Origin: Xanthostigma xanthostigma
Taxonomy: Eukaryota; Arthropoda; Insecta; Raphidioptera; Raphidiidae
Direction of reading: 5' to 3'
Assembly (NCBI GenBank): GCA_963575645.1
Contig: OY754465.1
Location: 40,884,401-40,948,400, forward strand
DNA length: 64,000 bases
Positions 22,831-35,884 of this stretch are shown piece by piece (the first letter of the stretch is position 1; the number at the start of each line of letters is the position of its first letter). The position numbers and the translations under genes are program-made. The notes under the pieces are model-generated. The model saw nothing but the letters and a program-made list of their open reading frames with translations, had not been told where the DNA came from and made no database searches.

Positions 22831-24408
22831 AGTAATTTAAACTTTGCTGAATAATGTAAAGCAACCATATTATAATTAAAGCGAAACATCTTTTCAGTTT
22901 TAAAGCATAATATATAATTTAAACATAACACTTTTTCTTCCACTGAGTCACGGATGTAAATTTTCACATTTGTATGACTATTAAAAGAAATAAACTTTAT
23001 ATTTAAATAACACATATCAATAATTTTTACCTCAGTGTATTTTACTAATAAAATAAGTTAAATAAATAACGCTAATATTATTCCTCGAATATAAGATTTT
23101 ATGACAACAATAATGATGCAATCAAAGTTTAAAGTCAAATCGACAATTTTATTCATTCAAAGTTTAAAGTGCTAATGCATATATTTATATATTTATATAT
23201 CATATTTAATAGCATAAAATATTACATTTTCTCCACATATTACATAATTTAGACAATGTATAGGTATTTAGGTATAGATAACTGCAACTCTGAGCTTGAG
23301 TCGTCCTTTTTGTACAGTTTTACCAGTAACTATATAAATATTCCATCGTTATATACCCATTGCGTTCAGTTCTATTTTTATTTCAACAGCACGATGAATC
23401 TGTCTCGTTTGAATATAGTCGCTAAATAGTCTTATTTTTTACACGCATTTACAGAGAATATGAAATAGGTATAAGATAATTTTTACTAGAAAATTTGTAG
23501 AAATTGATCACAAATATAATATCACCTTCCTCATACCCTCAGTTGATAACTAAACTGATGTGTGAGGAAGATGATATAATTGTGACTTAAGGATTAAAAA
23601 AAGTTCCGAGCTGCTTGTATGTAATATTAAACGCCAGTATTTTTTTTACTGATCCGTAAGCCACGAACAATTATTATCATCCTCATGCATCATAAAACAT
23701 TGAACATGAAGGGATTTATAAATGATTACCATATTGTCATCAAATAGACACTCAAATTTGATGACCACACAGTTTGATCTTTCGAATCACTCTGTGCTTT
23801 GAGCTTTATTACGTATTAATTTTAGTAGATATTCGTTAAGTATGCTACACGTATAACTGAAACAACATGGAAATACCATTAATACGGTCTGCATACTAAA
23901 TGTATTTGTGATTGGTGGGCGGGATAAACAATTAATGCTATTAAATATTTAGTACGGACTCTCTCGCGCGAACGCGCCATTCGACCTGGCTTTATGGGTA
24001 CGTGACAGACGAGGAAAATGTACCTGAATGGCGGACACCCCGATCACACTCGAAACTATAAGTATTAAGTATACAGTACAAACTTGACGTAATCAATAAT
24101 TTATCAATAGCCTCAACGTCAAAGTCAATGTAGGACTTTTGCATGGAATCGGACGAAGTAGCTTTGACTTCATAGTCCTCTAAGTTGGGCGCATTTTGGT
24201 AAAAGTATAGATGGCTAACATACTGTAAACGATAAAATTTTTCATATAAAAACTAAATACAGTTTTTAATGCTCATTTTATTTCAATTTAACAAAATACA
24301 GTAAAAACTCGATGTGTCAATAAAATCAGCTTTAAACCCTACCTTCGGAGCGCTGATGATCTATATTTACGGTATGTATTTTAGGCAAGTTGAAATAATT
24401 AAAAAACA
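22831..24408. other. No recognisable gene; one small hairpin
   Basis: AT-rich, with no ORF of note. At 23508-23585 an imperfect inverted repeat (atatcaccttcctcatac and gtgtgaggaagatgatat) with ~35-bp arms forms a hairpin, probably a tiny MITE. Confidence 0.5.
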
Positions 24409-24918
24409 GTATTTTATCAATGGGTGAGTCTGGAATCGAGGGTCTGCCTGAGCGTTTGTGGTTATTTCGCGTCTGCGCAGCATATGACATCTGTAAAAAA
24501 ATATCCCAAAAAAATATGTTTTGGGCAGCTTGATATTTTTACAATCTTTCAGTTCAACATTTATATAATCCAGAAGTAAAAATTCCAGACAATTTTGTCG
24601 ATTATATATATTCCAGACCCCCCCCCAAATATATTTAAACAATATATGCAATGAGCACGATACAGGTCAACGGATGAACGGAGTGAAACCAAATTTTGGC
24701 AGGATGTTTGGTATGCAATTATCTAGAGCCCTATTATTTTTGGGGAGAATCGGCGCCAGCGTAAAAGAGACATATGCTGTAACGTTGTTCTTTATATAAT
24801 TTGTTGCCTTAAACTTATATTTTTGGGATTTTTTTGCAGATATCATATGCTGCGCAGACGCGAAATAATCGCAAATGCTCAAGCAGACTCGCGATTCATT
24901 CACCCATTGATAAAATAC
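24409..24918. mobile_element. Element with ~105-bp inverted ends around an F-like core
   Basis: Ends agtattttatcaatgggtga and, reversed, ggtattttatcaatgggtga continue as inverted repeats through ttatttcgcgtctgcgcagc and catatga. The core (24650-24715) carries, on the minus strand, the caaaatttggttt / catccg block typical of repeat F. The ORFs 24367-24651 and 24667-24903 on minus are translations of the arms. Confidence 0.8.
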
Positions 24919-25747
24919 CCTAAATCAGTCGTCAGCTCTTGGCTACAAATGTCATGTATTCACGACGTACAGTAGAAGTTCTAATATATAATCACTGAAC
25001 ATCATAATTAAATATAGATAGAACAAAGATTTTGTTAAAAAAGTATTCTTAAAAATAAATGTGCATCAATACGATTGTTAACGGAAACAAAATATACTAA
25101 TCCAGAAGAATTTAGTAAAAAAACTTAGATAGCTGTATTTCTTTTTAAAATTTGCTTTAATACAGTGTTTGAACGTAATAATATTATAGTAGCTTCGACT
25201 AGGTATATTAAAGTTTTACAAAATATGAACAGTTTTTTCCTTTGTCGTGTTTTAAAAATTGGAAACAATAGATTGGAAACGTTTTTATTTTATTAAATAT
25301 CCGTTTCGTTATGAAACAAATAAACGAGATATAGTTAGTTTAATAGGAACTAAAAATAGGAAGGTAGCTCTGATGGGTGAAGGTAGAATATGTCTGTGAT
25401 ATTTGTATGAGTCCACAATAACCACAAATATGTGGACGTAAAGCCCGTAACATCAACTCAGATGGAAAATGAAACGGTCCTATAATAAAAATATATATGA
25501 AACAAAACGAAATGACAGCCAAGTTATGATATAAAAGATTCCAGATTAAACCACTGGTCCGGAATACAAACGACCTGTACAAGAAATCATTGTCTGGAGT
25601 AACTACAGTGACACCTGTCTTAGCAAATAAATTTTTGTTTTATTATAAGACGAAAACAATGATCAGATTTGCAATTACGTGACAGTCCAAAATCGGAACA
25701 TAGAAAGTTTCATTAGTAATTTAGTATACGATGAAGAATATATATAT

Positions 25748-26187
25748 ACAGGTGGCCGGTAATTGCTTGTATACCTCTCGGGGGAAGAAACTATGACTAA
25801 TTTGGGATGATTTAACATTATCACTTGGAGTCGGAAATACGTCTTTTTTATGACAATGACACTTCTGTGAAGAATTTTTATTTTTTTTATTTATTATAAG
25901 TTTTAACACAACTGCATAAAATCTAACAGTTAATTTCATGGTTTATAGCTTTAGGAAGGTTGGCCAATTAGTAAGCTATCAGATCATGAAAAATTCAGGC
26001 CAAAAAGTGAGAATATTTTTTTTTTAACTTTTAATTCCCAAAATTCGGAATTTTGTAAAAAGAAGACCGAAGTAGATTTTCTTGAAAATGACGCATTTCC
26101 GACTCCCAAATAATAGAGGTTAAATCATTCCAAATTAGTCATAGTTTCTTCCCCCTAGAGGAATACGAGCAATTAAAGGTCACCTGT
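25748..26187. mobile_element. MITE with ~100-bp inverted ends, TA-rich target
   Basis: Ends acaggtggccggtaattgct and, reversed, acaggtgacctttaattgct. Inverted similarity continues through gaagaaactatgactaattt to gagtcggaaatgcgtc. It is flanked by tatatat on both sides, compatible with a TA duplication as in Tc1/mariner-like elements, although the low-complexity flank prevents proof. Confidence 0.85.
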
Positions 26188-26195
26188 ATATATCT

Positions 26196-29050
26196 GTCCT
26201 CACGGAGTGACTAGCATACAGGCGAAACTACTGAACCTAGAAACTTGACATTATCCCTCTTTTATTTGGCTCTACAAATAAAGAACTATTCTATTCTATG
26301 AAGTTGTAGGTGCTCACCAATATTGTTTTTTTGGAACCCCTAAAACAGTGTAAAAAGGGGTTGCATCATGAAATTAGATATGACTGTTTTTTTTTTTCAA
26401 AATTAAAGAGATATACGTTTGATGAATTTTCTACAATTTGAGACTCTTTAAAATTACTCATTTTAAAAAATTAGGAAACACGTTTTCGACTGTTTTTCTA
26501 AACACCACCAAAGGCGAAGATTTTTTATCAATTTTTATTCCAACTGATACTTTCACCAGATTGGAGTTTGGGGACTAGGGTTTTGTAAAAGACGAACCAT
26601 GGAATGAACATTTAAATAAGGGCATCCCTAAAAGCTCTGTTATTGCTAAATATCGCAAGAAAATTCTGTCGCCGTTCTTCAAAGTTACAAACCAGTTTCA
26701 GAAATCTTATCATGCTTTTTAAAATAAGTGATCGTTGACTGACTTGACAAGCATTATTATAACCACTAGCCTCTAGTTTTGCTTTTATTAAGGCGGCCGG
26801 TGTCCTAACTCTTACTTGAAGAGCTTTATTGATAAAACTAGACGGAGCAACATGTTTCTGTTCCTAACGCTGTGTTACTGTATAAGTATATAACAAAAAA
26901 ATCTGTATACATGTAGAGAGAGGAGCAAGATGTAGTTAAAGAGCTGTATAGCAGCTATCTGGATGAACGTACACACATACACACAGTATCTACCTAAAGC
27001 GGGAACAATCATTTTTCATAAGTAACAGGGGGATGGTATCTTGCAACAGCTTGGACAATGCAGCAGAAAGGGTATGAAATAACACATACATAGCATAGAA
27101 GGGCGACACTCGATGAAGCATTGCCGAATCTAGACATGAAACTTTCAGATTACACACAGATGAAATCAGTTCTTAAAGATACTTAACGGCTAGAGTACGC
27201 GGGGCTTTGTACCATTTTTTAATTTGTTAATATTTTTAATAATAAATAACAAGTCCCACTGATTATTTTTACCAATTTACAAATTAGAATCTCAGGTATG
27301 TAATTAACTTATATAATAAGTTGGGCTTGAGAATGGCCGGGGTTTTCAATTCATTAATACAAAATGGAAATCCATGATTGCCGACGTCTGTACCAGACAT
27401 GGCAGATTTGATTGATTGAATACAAAATAATGAATTGAAAATATGAATTGATGTAAGTCCAAATAACCTTAACAGTTGGTAAGCTAAAAAAAACATACCT
27501 AATAGGTGTCAATTATTTAATTGTTAGTACTTACAATTTAGGAGTCAGATGTTTGCAGACGTATCTAGACAGAATAGTGAGAAAAACACGTTTCACTCTT
27601 GGGCACAGAACCCTAAGAAATGAACTGTTGTATATCACTTCGCGTCTAAATGACCCAAACTGTGGTTTAGACTTATGACAATTTTCTTGATGTCATACAT
27701 CTAAGAAACCAATATGATGTACCTAAAAATGATTCTTTTCGAAAGCGATTTCATCCAGAATATAAACGACGCGTTATATTTTAACGAGCCGACTCTGATA
27801 TCTATTCTATCAAAAGATAAGAAAAAGAGAAATATCCCAGTAAACATTCCGATTTTTTTCCAATTTTATAATATTCGTAGCTTGAAATTTAAACAAATGC
27901 ACTTATTTCTGCAATGCGGCGAAGCACTATTAAAACTATAAACATACTTTGCACGTTTAGTTATTTTAGAAAATGCATCAACACTGTCAAAAAAACTTAC
28001 CTAATATTGCAAAGCTGTGTGAGAATGTGCTTATATGAACTTGTTTTCACTATAGTGTATATGTTCAGTACGGTACATATCTTAAAATGGCAAGAAGATA
28101 GCTATAGTTTGCTACAATTGTTAAAAGCACCCACTGTTATAACGCTATATCAGAAAAATTTATTTTCAAACACTGTCACCGTCGGTAGTAAACTACAGCT
28201 ATCTTACTGTTGCTTAATTTCACTATTTGATGTCATAAAATCGGTTTCTGAAATTGCTACCTCTACATTTAAAAACTATTTTACTTAATGAAGGTTTCAT
28301 TGAGAGAAAACCTTTCGTTTTAATTTTAGTCTATTTCGATTAGGCGTGAAGAATGATACCAAATTTCAGAATGAAACTGTGATCTGTGACTGAAAGAGAG
28401 ACAAGCGGTCACAATGGTGTTATAATGGTTTCATTTTTTATCAGTTTTGATACAGAATTCTACAAAATTTTCTGCGTAGTACCTACTAGTAGATACATTC
28501 TTGGCAAATGTATTTATGAGTCAATCTATAGAATTTTAACGATGTCAACTGACAAATAATTAAATTATTAAATGAAAAAGCGGGAACAAAACCTCCATGG
28601 TTCACATCCGTGTTCGCAAATAACCGTTAACATAATTAATGTATCAGAAACATTTGTCACAACAGCTCATCCGTCGCAGAACCTTATTTACTACGTAAGT
28701 AGCAAAAAGCATAGACGAAAATATATAATACATAAGAAGACTTGTGTGAAAGAAAAATATATTACAGGGTCGAAGTTGCATGTGACAAATAGTACCTACT
28801 TGAAGATAATAAACGCTAATGACCATCAGTTATCGAGCGTCTATAATCAACAACTTAAGGAAGAATAAATAATTGACTTCAAAAGTAAGCATATTTAACA
28901 TTTAATCTTATGGCAAAGCGACGGATCCGCGACATGTTTAAATAATTTTCACACAAAGTCGAAGAAAATGAAAAAAAAATATCTAACGTGATGCCTGACT
29001 AGATTAAAAGATATTTTAAAAAAAAAAAGGTCTGCACTCCGGGAGTGCCT
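26196..29050. other. No recognised gene
   Basis: Long AT-rich stretch. Plus-strand ORFs 27714-27941 and 27914-28288 overlap and have no domain; 28572-28868 includes a hairpin H remnant (28808-28850) and so is not coding. I see no repeat match for 26300-26900. Confidence 0.4.
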
Positions 29051-29054
29051 ACAA

Positions 29055-29270
29055 AAGTGAAAACTTGAATATTAAGATCAAAATGGTTTGTATCATAGAT
29101 AGTATTTTTTTTATGTATGATATTTCAACGCTAGATGTCTAACGTTGTATAAATAAAAGTTTCCGTCTTACGCACACGTGACCGATCAGGACACGTGACC
29201 TAACGGCGAGTTTAAAATTTTTTACCCATTACAAAAAAAGTGTTCAACGCCGCTAAAAAAGTTTTCACTT
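29055..29270 (+). mobile_element. MITE D, copy 2
   Basis: Ends aagtgaaaacttgaatatta and, reversed, aagtgaaaacttttttagcg. It is full-length relative to copy 1 at 11961-12174, opposite orientation. It contains an acacgtgac pair around 29177-29202 that is absent from copy 1. Confidence 0.85.
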
Positions 29271-29351
29271 GAGAAACAATGACGATGGAGTGACGCTACT
29301 TTTTGCAGATTGGTGTTTTAAATTACATTCCGTTTAACCTATTTTATTTTT

Positions 29352-29534
29352 ACCGAGCGGTGTAGCGTAGTGGTGAGAGCACTAGACTCGCATTTGGGAG
29401 GTACTGGGTTTGAATCCCGGCGGGGGCAGATGTGGCTGGGAACTTTTTCCTACTACCTCTCGCCGAGAAACGGTAATTCCTGTACCGGCCATCTTGTTGA
29501 GGTTTTTCATGGTTTCCCTCAATAATTACAGATA
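29352..29534 (+). mobile_element. tRNA-derived SINE
   Basis: The head is tRNA-like: gtagcgtagtggtgagagc fits a pol III A box and gggtttgaatcccgg fits a B box, at normal spacing. The body continues through gaaacggtaattcctgtacc and ggtttttcatggtttccctc and ends in a short A-rich tail. Such heads and catggtttccc-type bodies are typical of SINEs in several insect orders. No clear target duplication. It depends on a LINE reverse transcriptase not present here. Confidence 0.85.
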
Positions 29535-31455
29535 AATATCAAGATTGTTTGTTATTCAAGACCAAGATCGATTACCTGTCAAACTCCTATGTTCAAAATT
29601 TGCCTACCTTATCCTGATTTTCTAAAAATTTCTTCATTCGCCCATTGCTATTGATTAATTTGAAGTTTAAAAATGTAGAAAAGTGTGATAGATGGAAAAT
29701 AGTAATGGTGCGAATGGCGTCTGTTATGAGTGTTATGACATAGAGTGGAGAAACGGACGCTAAACGTATTATTATTTTTACTAAGATTTTTGTACAAAAA
29801 CGACACATTTTAAATAAACCTTTCAGTGTTGCATTTTCATAAATGTTAACATAATATCGATTTACAATTTTATGCATGTTCTCCATTTGTCGTGGTTCTA
29901 CCATTCAACATTCAATCAATTTCTATAAGTCTTAAATTTTCTATTGATTAGTTGATTAGTCAATACAAAATTTAGGATATACAAGTAGAATAGAGAAAGA
30001 GAGAGGCGTTCGAGAAAAATACAAAAGACGACTGTTCGCCAAGCGCTAGTTTTATTTCTTGCAAAAAGAAAATCGGGAAACATTTAGCAGAGAGGGTTTT
30101 TTTTTAGACTAATTAGGCTTCGCTAAACCCTAAAATCACTATCTACAATTCGAAGTCAAGATAAATCATGCCATTTTACGCGAAAAACCACTCTTCGAAC
30201 AACAACGTACTAGTGCATTTTTTTGGTCTAGTTCACTTTTCCAATTTAAATACAGTTTAAATTTCATACTATTTTTGTAAAATAAAAAGTATAGATTTCA
30301 AACGAAAAAAAATACAATATTTGCAACGGTTGTGGCGTTTCTGCAATATTTAATATCAAGAATGCAAACAATCTACAATGACTATTTGGCTATCACTCTT
30401 AACGGAAAATTACAGGTTTAACACCCCGTTATTACGTTTAACGCCATATTATATACCGCACTCCAGAATAATTACTGTCACTCAATTAAATATACAGACT
30501 CATTAAAAAAGAAAAGGCATTAACAATTACACCCAACGAGTGAACAAAAGGTCTGCAAATTCATATGTTGTTTGTTGTTTGTTAGAAGTTACACTTCTTA
30601 GTCGTGATTAAAAACTTATTTTTAATTTGCATTCAAATAATTTTTAGTCATATTGAAATAAAACATCACCTGCAATATTATCATATTCACTATTTGACAT
30701 TTTCGCTCATTGAGCTATTAGTCGAATTTTTGGTAAACGTCCCTAAAATAAAAATATTTAAAAAAATAAATTTGGAAAAACTTTGTAGTTCTGATATTTT
30801 GTTACTTTAAGTTAGTTTATCCAACTCAATTCAGTTGGTAATACTATAGAACCTATCGTATAATGTTCTCCTATCTAATAGCATTGAGTGTCAACCCGCT
30901 GCATATAGTTTTTTTAGACGAAGCAACAGTCTAATGTCTTGATCAAACCATTTATTAAGAAAACACTCCCAGGAAAACAGTCTATTTCAATAGAGAAATG
31001 TTACAAAAATGAAGTTAACATGTATACATAGTTTTAAAAATGCAGTTATTTTTTAGCAGAATTAAAATTCCACAACGCTTTCTAGCTTAGTAACGTCAGC
31101 TTTTTAACTCGGAACCCAGTTTCTATGGCTGGATTTTCGTGATCTTTTCATATTAGAGCATTTTGTATAAAGGGTATAGCTATCGAAAATTTAAAAAAAT
31201 GTCATCTGATTTTAACAGTGCTTCAATTACTTCCTTTTGACCACAAATTCATAATCAGCGACCTTAAAATCCATACAGCACTTGAATTGTAGAAACTACC
31301 ACATATTTTCATAGGTTCACACTTAATTATTTATTCTATTAAAAAAGAAAGAAAAGCAGCAATTTTTAAAGGGTAAACTAATTAGTAATTTTATATCTAC
31401 TCATTGTTAGAAACTCAATGCAAAACAATCACGAACTGGATTCCTAGGTTTTTGA
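29535..31455. other. No recognisable gene
   Basis: AT-rich. The minus ORF 29593-29904 (103 codons) has no domain and no supporting splice or start context. Nothing else is identifiable. Confidence 0.45.
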
Positions 31456-31625
31456 TTTTTTGACGTGATAACGTCTTATAAATTGATGAATCACGTCAAA
31501 ATAAAAAGATGAATGACCTAGCTGTCGACCCACCTATGTAAATAAAAAAAAAAAGATGAAACACCGGCTGCATGCACGAAAAAGTGTAACGCCTAACGTT
31601 CCCACGTTACTAAGTGAGCGACTTG
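31456..31625 (+). mobile_element. Element E, copy 2 (left end only, rearranged)
   Basis: Left end ttttttgacgtgataacgtc followed, after a ~40-bp insert, by gatgaaacaccggctgcatg and cacgaaaaagtgtaacg. It runs directly into the tandem array at 31627. Confidence 0.8.
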
Positions 31626-31626
31626 A

Positions 31627-32158
31627 ATGCCTTCGGTAATTTTGAAGCAGATATCATCAACCGATTGAGATGAAAATTTGTATACACGTTTAGTTTGAAT
31701 GACAATGCATGGTTAGCTGTGTGACGTCACTCTAAATCCAATATGGCGGACTTCTAAAGATGGCGGAAATGCCTTCGGTAATTTTGAAGCAGATATCATC
31801 AACCGATTGAGATGAAAATTTGTATACACGTTTAGTTTGAATGACAATGCATGGTTAGCTGTGTGCCGTCACTCTAAATCCAATATGGCGGACTTCTAAA
31901 GATAGCGGACTAATTTTATTATGCTTTCCTACAATATGGGTATCAAATGAAAGGGCTTGCTGAGAATAACTCGAAAAATAAAGTGACGTCACTCTAAATC
32001 CAAAATGGCGGACTTCTAAAGATGGCGGACTAATTTTATTATGCTTTCCTACAATATGGGTATCAAATGAAAGGACTTGCTGAGAATAACTCGAAAAATA
32101 AAGTGACGTCAGTCTAAAACCAATATGGCGGACTTTTAAAGATGGCGGACTAAGTTTT
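31627..32158. repeat. Compound tandem array between two E copies
   Basis: Two units of 142 bp start at 31627 and 31769 (atgccttcggtaattttga). They are followed by 2.5 units of exactly 120 bp aligned at 31861, 31981 and 32101. Both unit types share the module gtcactctaaatccaatatg then gcggacttctaaagat, present four times. A 193-codon minus ORF (31855-32436), the longest in the window, is the translation of this array plus element E and is not a gene. Confidence 0.9.
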
Positions 32159-32348
32159 TGACGTGATAACGTCTTATAAATTGATGGAACACCAGCTGCA
32201 CGCACGAAAAAGTGTAACGTTCCGTAACGTTCCGCCTGACCCTGTGCGTGCAAGCGAGAGCGCAGTAATGTATTATTAAATATGATATTCGAGCGGAATA
32301 CGTTATCACGTAAAACTATCGTCCGTAAACCGACTTTACAGACAAGCA
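32155..32348 (+). mobile_element. Element E, copy 3 (short internal deletion form)
   Basis: Both ends are present (tttttgacgtgataacgtct and acgttatcacgtaaaactat, then gacaagcaatttt), but only ~190 bp separate them. The interior retains cctgaccctgtgcgtgcaag and gatattcgagcggaata. Confidence 0.85.
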
Positions 32349-33789
32349 ATTTTTTGTCTAATTCCACTCCACTATTGTTTATGAAAAAAATATGTGTGGT
32401 CGATTCTAAGGTCATTGATAAATCAGATTTTCTCATCCTTCTTCCTCCTCCAGGTAAAATCCCAATAGGTGTGCAATATTTTAGAGATAGGTCGTCATTA
32501 TTCCCTTCAGCTGTAATTATATGCTGCAGTACAATTTAAACATATATTAGTTAAACTTCATAGAGCAATGCCACGTCGGCTGCTACTAAAGCTGTCACGA
32601 CAAACATCAAAGCTGCAGGGAAATTTATAAATCGTGCATGCGCATTCGACTAAATAAATGACATGTTTTCTAGCTCCACTGACATTTGACTTGAAAGCGA
32701 GAACCTACCACCAACACACCTACCGTTAGAATAATAGTGTGTTGATGTATCAGAATGCAATGTAATTTAATTTCGGCGAGTCTGTAAGAACGAGGTAGTT
32801 TTAACAGTCGCACGATAGACGAAATGAATATCGTAAACATTTCGAAATAGGTATCCCAGCGGAAAATATACGTTTACTACCGACATAGATCGTTTTCAGA
32901 ATTCCGTTTTTGATGGAAAACATTTACTGGCGCGTTTGGATGGGAGTAAGAACGTGCAAATTTCATGACGCGCGACGCTGTTCATGACGCATTCGTTACG
33001 TTTAGTTTAGTTACTAGAAATACTTGCTGTGTGTATGCGTAGTAATATAAAATGATTTTGTTGATGGAGACATTGTCTTACATTTATCAGTTACTAGTAT
33101 AGTTATTTACGTGGCTGCTTGAAACTTAAGTTGCATTTGGCAAACTTAAATTTGTATTTCACATCTACCAGGCTTCCCACGACGGCTCCTCTTTATTAAT
33201 GCTAAACAAATAAAAATTTTGTTTGTAATTAAGACAAGATTTTCTTCAACAATCATTTTTCGAAGGTTTTATTTAAATTTTTTTATTGTTCTTAACATCA
33301 AATTCACAAACTGGTACTATCAATTCGTGTTCCCTGGATTACTGGCTTACTATTTTAATTCGATAAGTTGAATCAAATTTAAACCAACTGGCAGGACAAA
33401 AAAACTTTTTAAAAAACATGCAAATTGGAATAAAGTCATTGTAGGTACAAAATTTGTCACGACTCATGAGTTCAAGATACATTGTGACAATCGATACTAC
33501 ATATTTTGCACGTACTCCTTAGCTGGTCTTCGCATATTTTTTTGCATTTTTCTGCGTTTTTTACAATTTATTACATTTTATAACTGACTTTAGTCTATTA
33601 TTTTGTTTTTGGAAATGACTATTCGTGCCTGCTGTCGTTTTACTGTTGAATTGGCTAGATCGTGTATGTTTGTTTTTCTTTACGCACTAGTATTAAATGT
33701 CATTTTAATACAGCTATACAAGGATGAAAAGCTGTTATTTTATAAAAAGGAGTGCAAAAAATAATATTATGTAGTAGCTATTATCTTTA
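32349..33789. other. No recognisable gene
   Basis: AT-rich, no useful ORF or repeat recognised. The patch 32560-33000 is slightly less AT-rich without further structure. Confidence 0.45.
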
Positions 33790-33793
33790 ATAT

Positions 33794-34372
33794 TGTAACA
33801 AAACTGTTGTAGTCAGTGGCGGAAATTATTAATTTACAATAATAAATGTTTAACAAAACAGTAAAACACACAAAAGGAAGCGTACTTCTTCAACTTAACA
33901 GAAATAATAACGTTAACAGAAATAAAATAACGACAGTTCCAAATAATAAAATAAAAGACTAATAAAAGTGAGTATAGTGTCACTAAATTCTGTACACAAA
34001 ATATTTACAGCACCCAAACACAATACAGTTTATCTAGTACAGTAACTTATTCACACTTGTATTTATAAAAAGTTATTTATGTTAAACCAGATTTATATAA
34101 CTGCACTTATTTATATCACAACGCACTGGCACTGTATAAACACATGAACGCCTCACGAACAAAAGACCCTTGCCAATCACACCGCTCGCATTTTATAGCT
34201 TCGTCCCCCGCCTATTGAAGGTTCTGGATGCATCTCGACCTTTTCTTGACATGCGTTGCATTCTCCAGGCGATTCTAAAAAGGTCGGGTTTTTACCTGCT
34301 TTCGATTGTTATTGTTGTCGTGATCTGGAACATTCTATGGAGTCTATAGTCGTCCCAACAGGGCGCGCAACA
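33794..34372 (-). mobile_element. Solo LTR, probably Ty3/gypsy-type
   Basis: On the minus strand the 579-bp unit begins TGTTGCGCGCCC and ends TTTTGTTACA, i.e. TG...CA. A 4-bp duplication, atat, flanks it (33790-33793 and 34373-34376). A TATA box (ctataaaatgcg on minus, about 34188-34198) is placed ~180 bp into the LTR, as in a U3-R promoter, and the 3' part is AT-rich like U5. No internal coding region, primer-binding site or second LTR is adjacent, so the element has recombined to a solo LTR. Confidence 0.75.
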
Positions 34373-35311
34373 ATATGAACTTGAAAAAATATTTAAACTT
34401 TAAAATAAGTATGGCATACGGCTATTATGAAAACAATTGTAAAAATAAATTTATTAATGATACTACAAATCACAGGAAATTTATAATCAACAGTTATTGA
34501 TCTAGGCGATAGTGAATAATGCCAACTAATTAATATTTCAATGATAGATATATATTCCGAAATCCCAAAAGTATTTTATAATCCGATATTCAATAGGCCA
34601 AACAAAATTATTTAAAGCTCATGGTTGGGTATCATTTATCCCTTATTTATTTATTACCAAATAGGCGGAACGTTACACTTTTTCGTGCGTGCAGCTGGTG
34701 TTTCATCAATTTATAAGACGTTATCACCTCAAAAATAAATAAACTGAAAATGTACTAACTTTTCAAGTAGGTATGACTACCTTAAAAGACTAAAACGTTA
34801 GTGTAACGTTTTATTCTTTTATGAAAAATTTATAAGAAACCGAATTGTCCTAGAAATAAGACCTAGCTAGATCGATTTCTCACTCCCCAAATACTCCGTA
34901 AATTTCATAAAAATCGTTAGAAGCGTTTCTGATGATAAATTTGTAAAATCTAGACAAACATTTAAGAATCGCTCAATATAGGGATTAGTTATTGAACACG
35001 TTCCGAATAAGAAAAATGTTTACCAGAAGCGAAGTTGCTAAATAAAGAAATAGAGGAAGATGTCATGTAATAAACGTATATTTTGTACTTAATGAAATAA
35101 AAAAGTTCGCGTAGGAAAAGCGTAACTAAGAAGGATGAGTTACAAGGAACAAACACAACGTGACAAGCCAGACAGACATGTGAAATGTACTACAAGCATA
35201 CGTTTGAGAAAGTTCAACTCCAAGTAGCTTTTTAGCTTTAAGAACTTCATATGAACTGCATGCTTGAAATAAACTACAAAATTTTTGGAAGAATTTTAGA
35301 GTAAAGGCCGC
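34373..35311. other. Mostly featureless; one E fragment
   Basis: At 34665-34735 lies an inverted fragment of the left end of element E (acactttttcgtgcgtgcag then ttataagacgttatcacctc). The rest is AT-rich without recognised features. Confidence 0.6.
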
Positions 35312-35765
35312 TGCACACGAGGTTGGTTTTGCCGCTGGAATCACTGCTGGAACTTGTGCTAGCTGGCGCGTTGACTGCGAAGATAGAAATGACGTCACTG
35401 CGGGCTCGCGTACGTGGTCATGAGATGTATTTCAAAATTAGAACCGGGGCTATTTTTCTTGCTTGTTCGTTTGCTTGTTTTGAGCAAAAAGCAATCAGAA
35501 AACAGTATCCTTGCACGTGGACGACACGGGAAAACAAACACGGCGTCATAGTGTGTGTTCTGTTCAGAGACAATAAACGTTCACTTCTGTTAACAATAGA
35601 ACTGTCACTGCGAGCGCACCAAACTCGTCTACAAACCCAGCTTTAAATCACGCATTGTGAGAAGCGAAAACATAAAAGCCATCACGAAACCTAGCGTCAC
35701 AGTACGCTTGAAACCTAGCAGCCAAATCTTGCAAGGTATTTAGAGGCAAAACCAGCCTCGTGTGC
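35312..35765. mobile_element. Non-autonomous element with 22-bp inverted ends
   Basis: Ends tgcacacgaggttggttttg and, reversed, tgcacacgaggctggttttg (then cc on both). The 454-bp interior is notably richer in GC than its surroundings (cgcgtacgtggtcatgagat) and holds overlapping ORFs on both strands (plus 35323-35646, minus 35126-35398 crossing the edge) without domains. Target duplication is not evident. Confidence 0.75.
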
Positions 35766-35884
35766 ATTGTTGACATAACAATGCAATATTAGAAAAATGG
35801 TAATATTCAAATAATGTCGCTGTCGGGACTCAAAATTTGTATGTTGTGTGTTGTGGATAATTTTAAAAAATACTAAACTGATTT

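Noticed and set aside
31855..32436. 193-codon minus-strand ORF, longest in the window
   Set aside because: It translates the 120/142-bp tandem array and element E; repeating peptide blocks follow the DNA repeats, and other E copies do not keep the frame.
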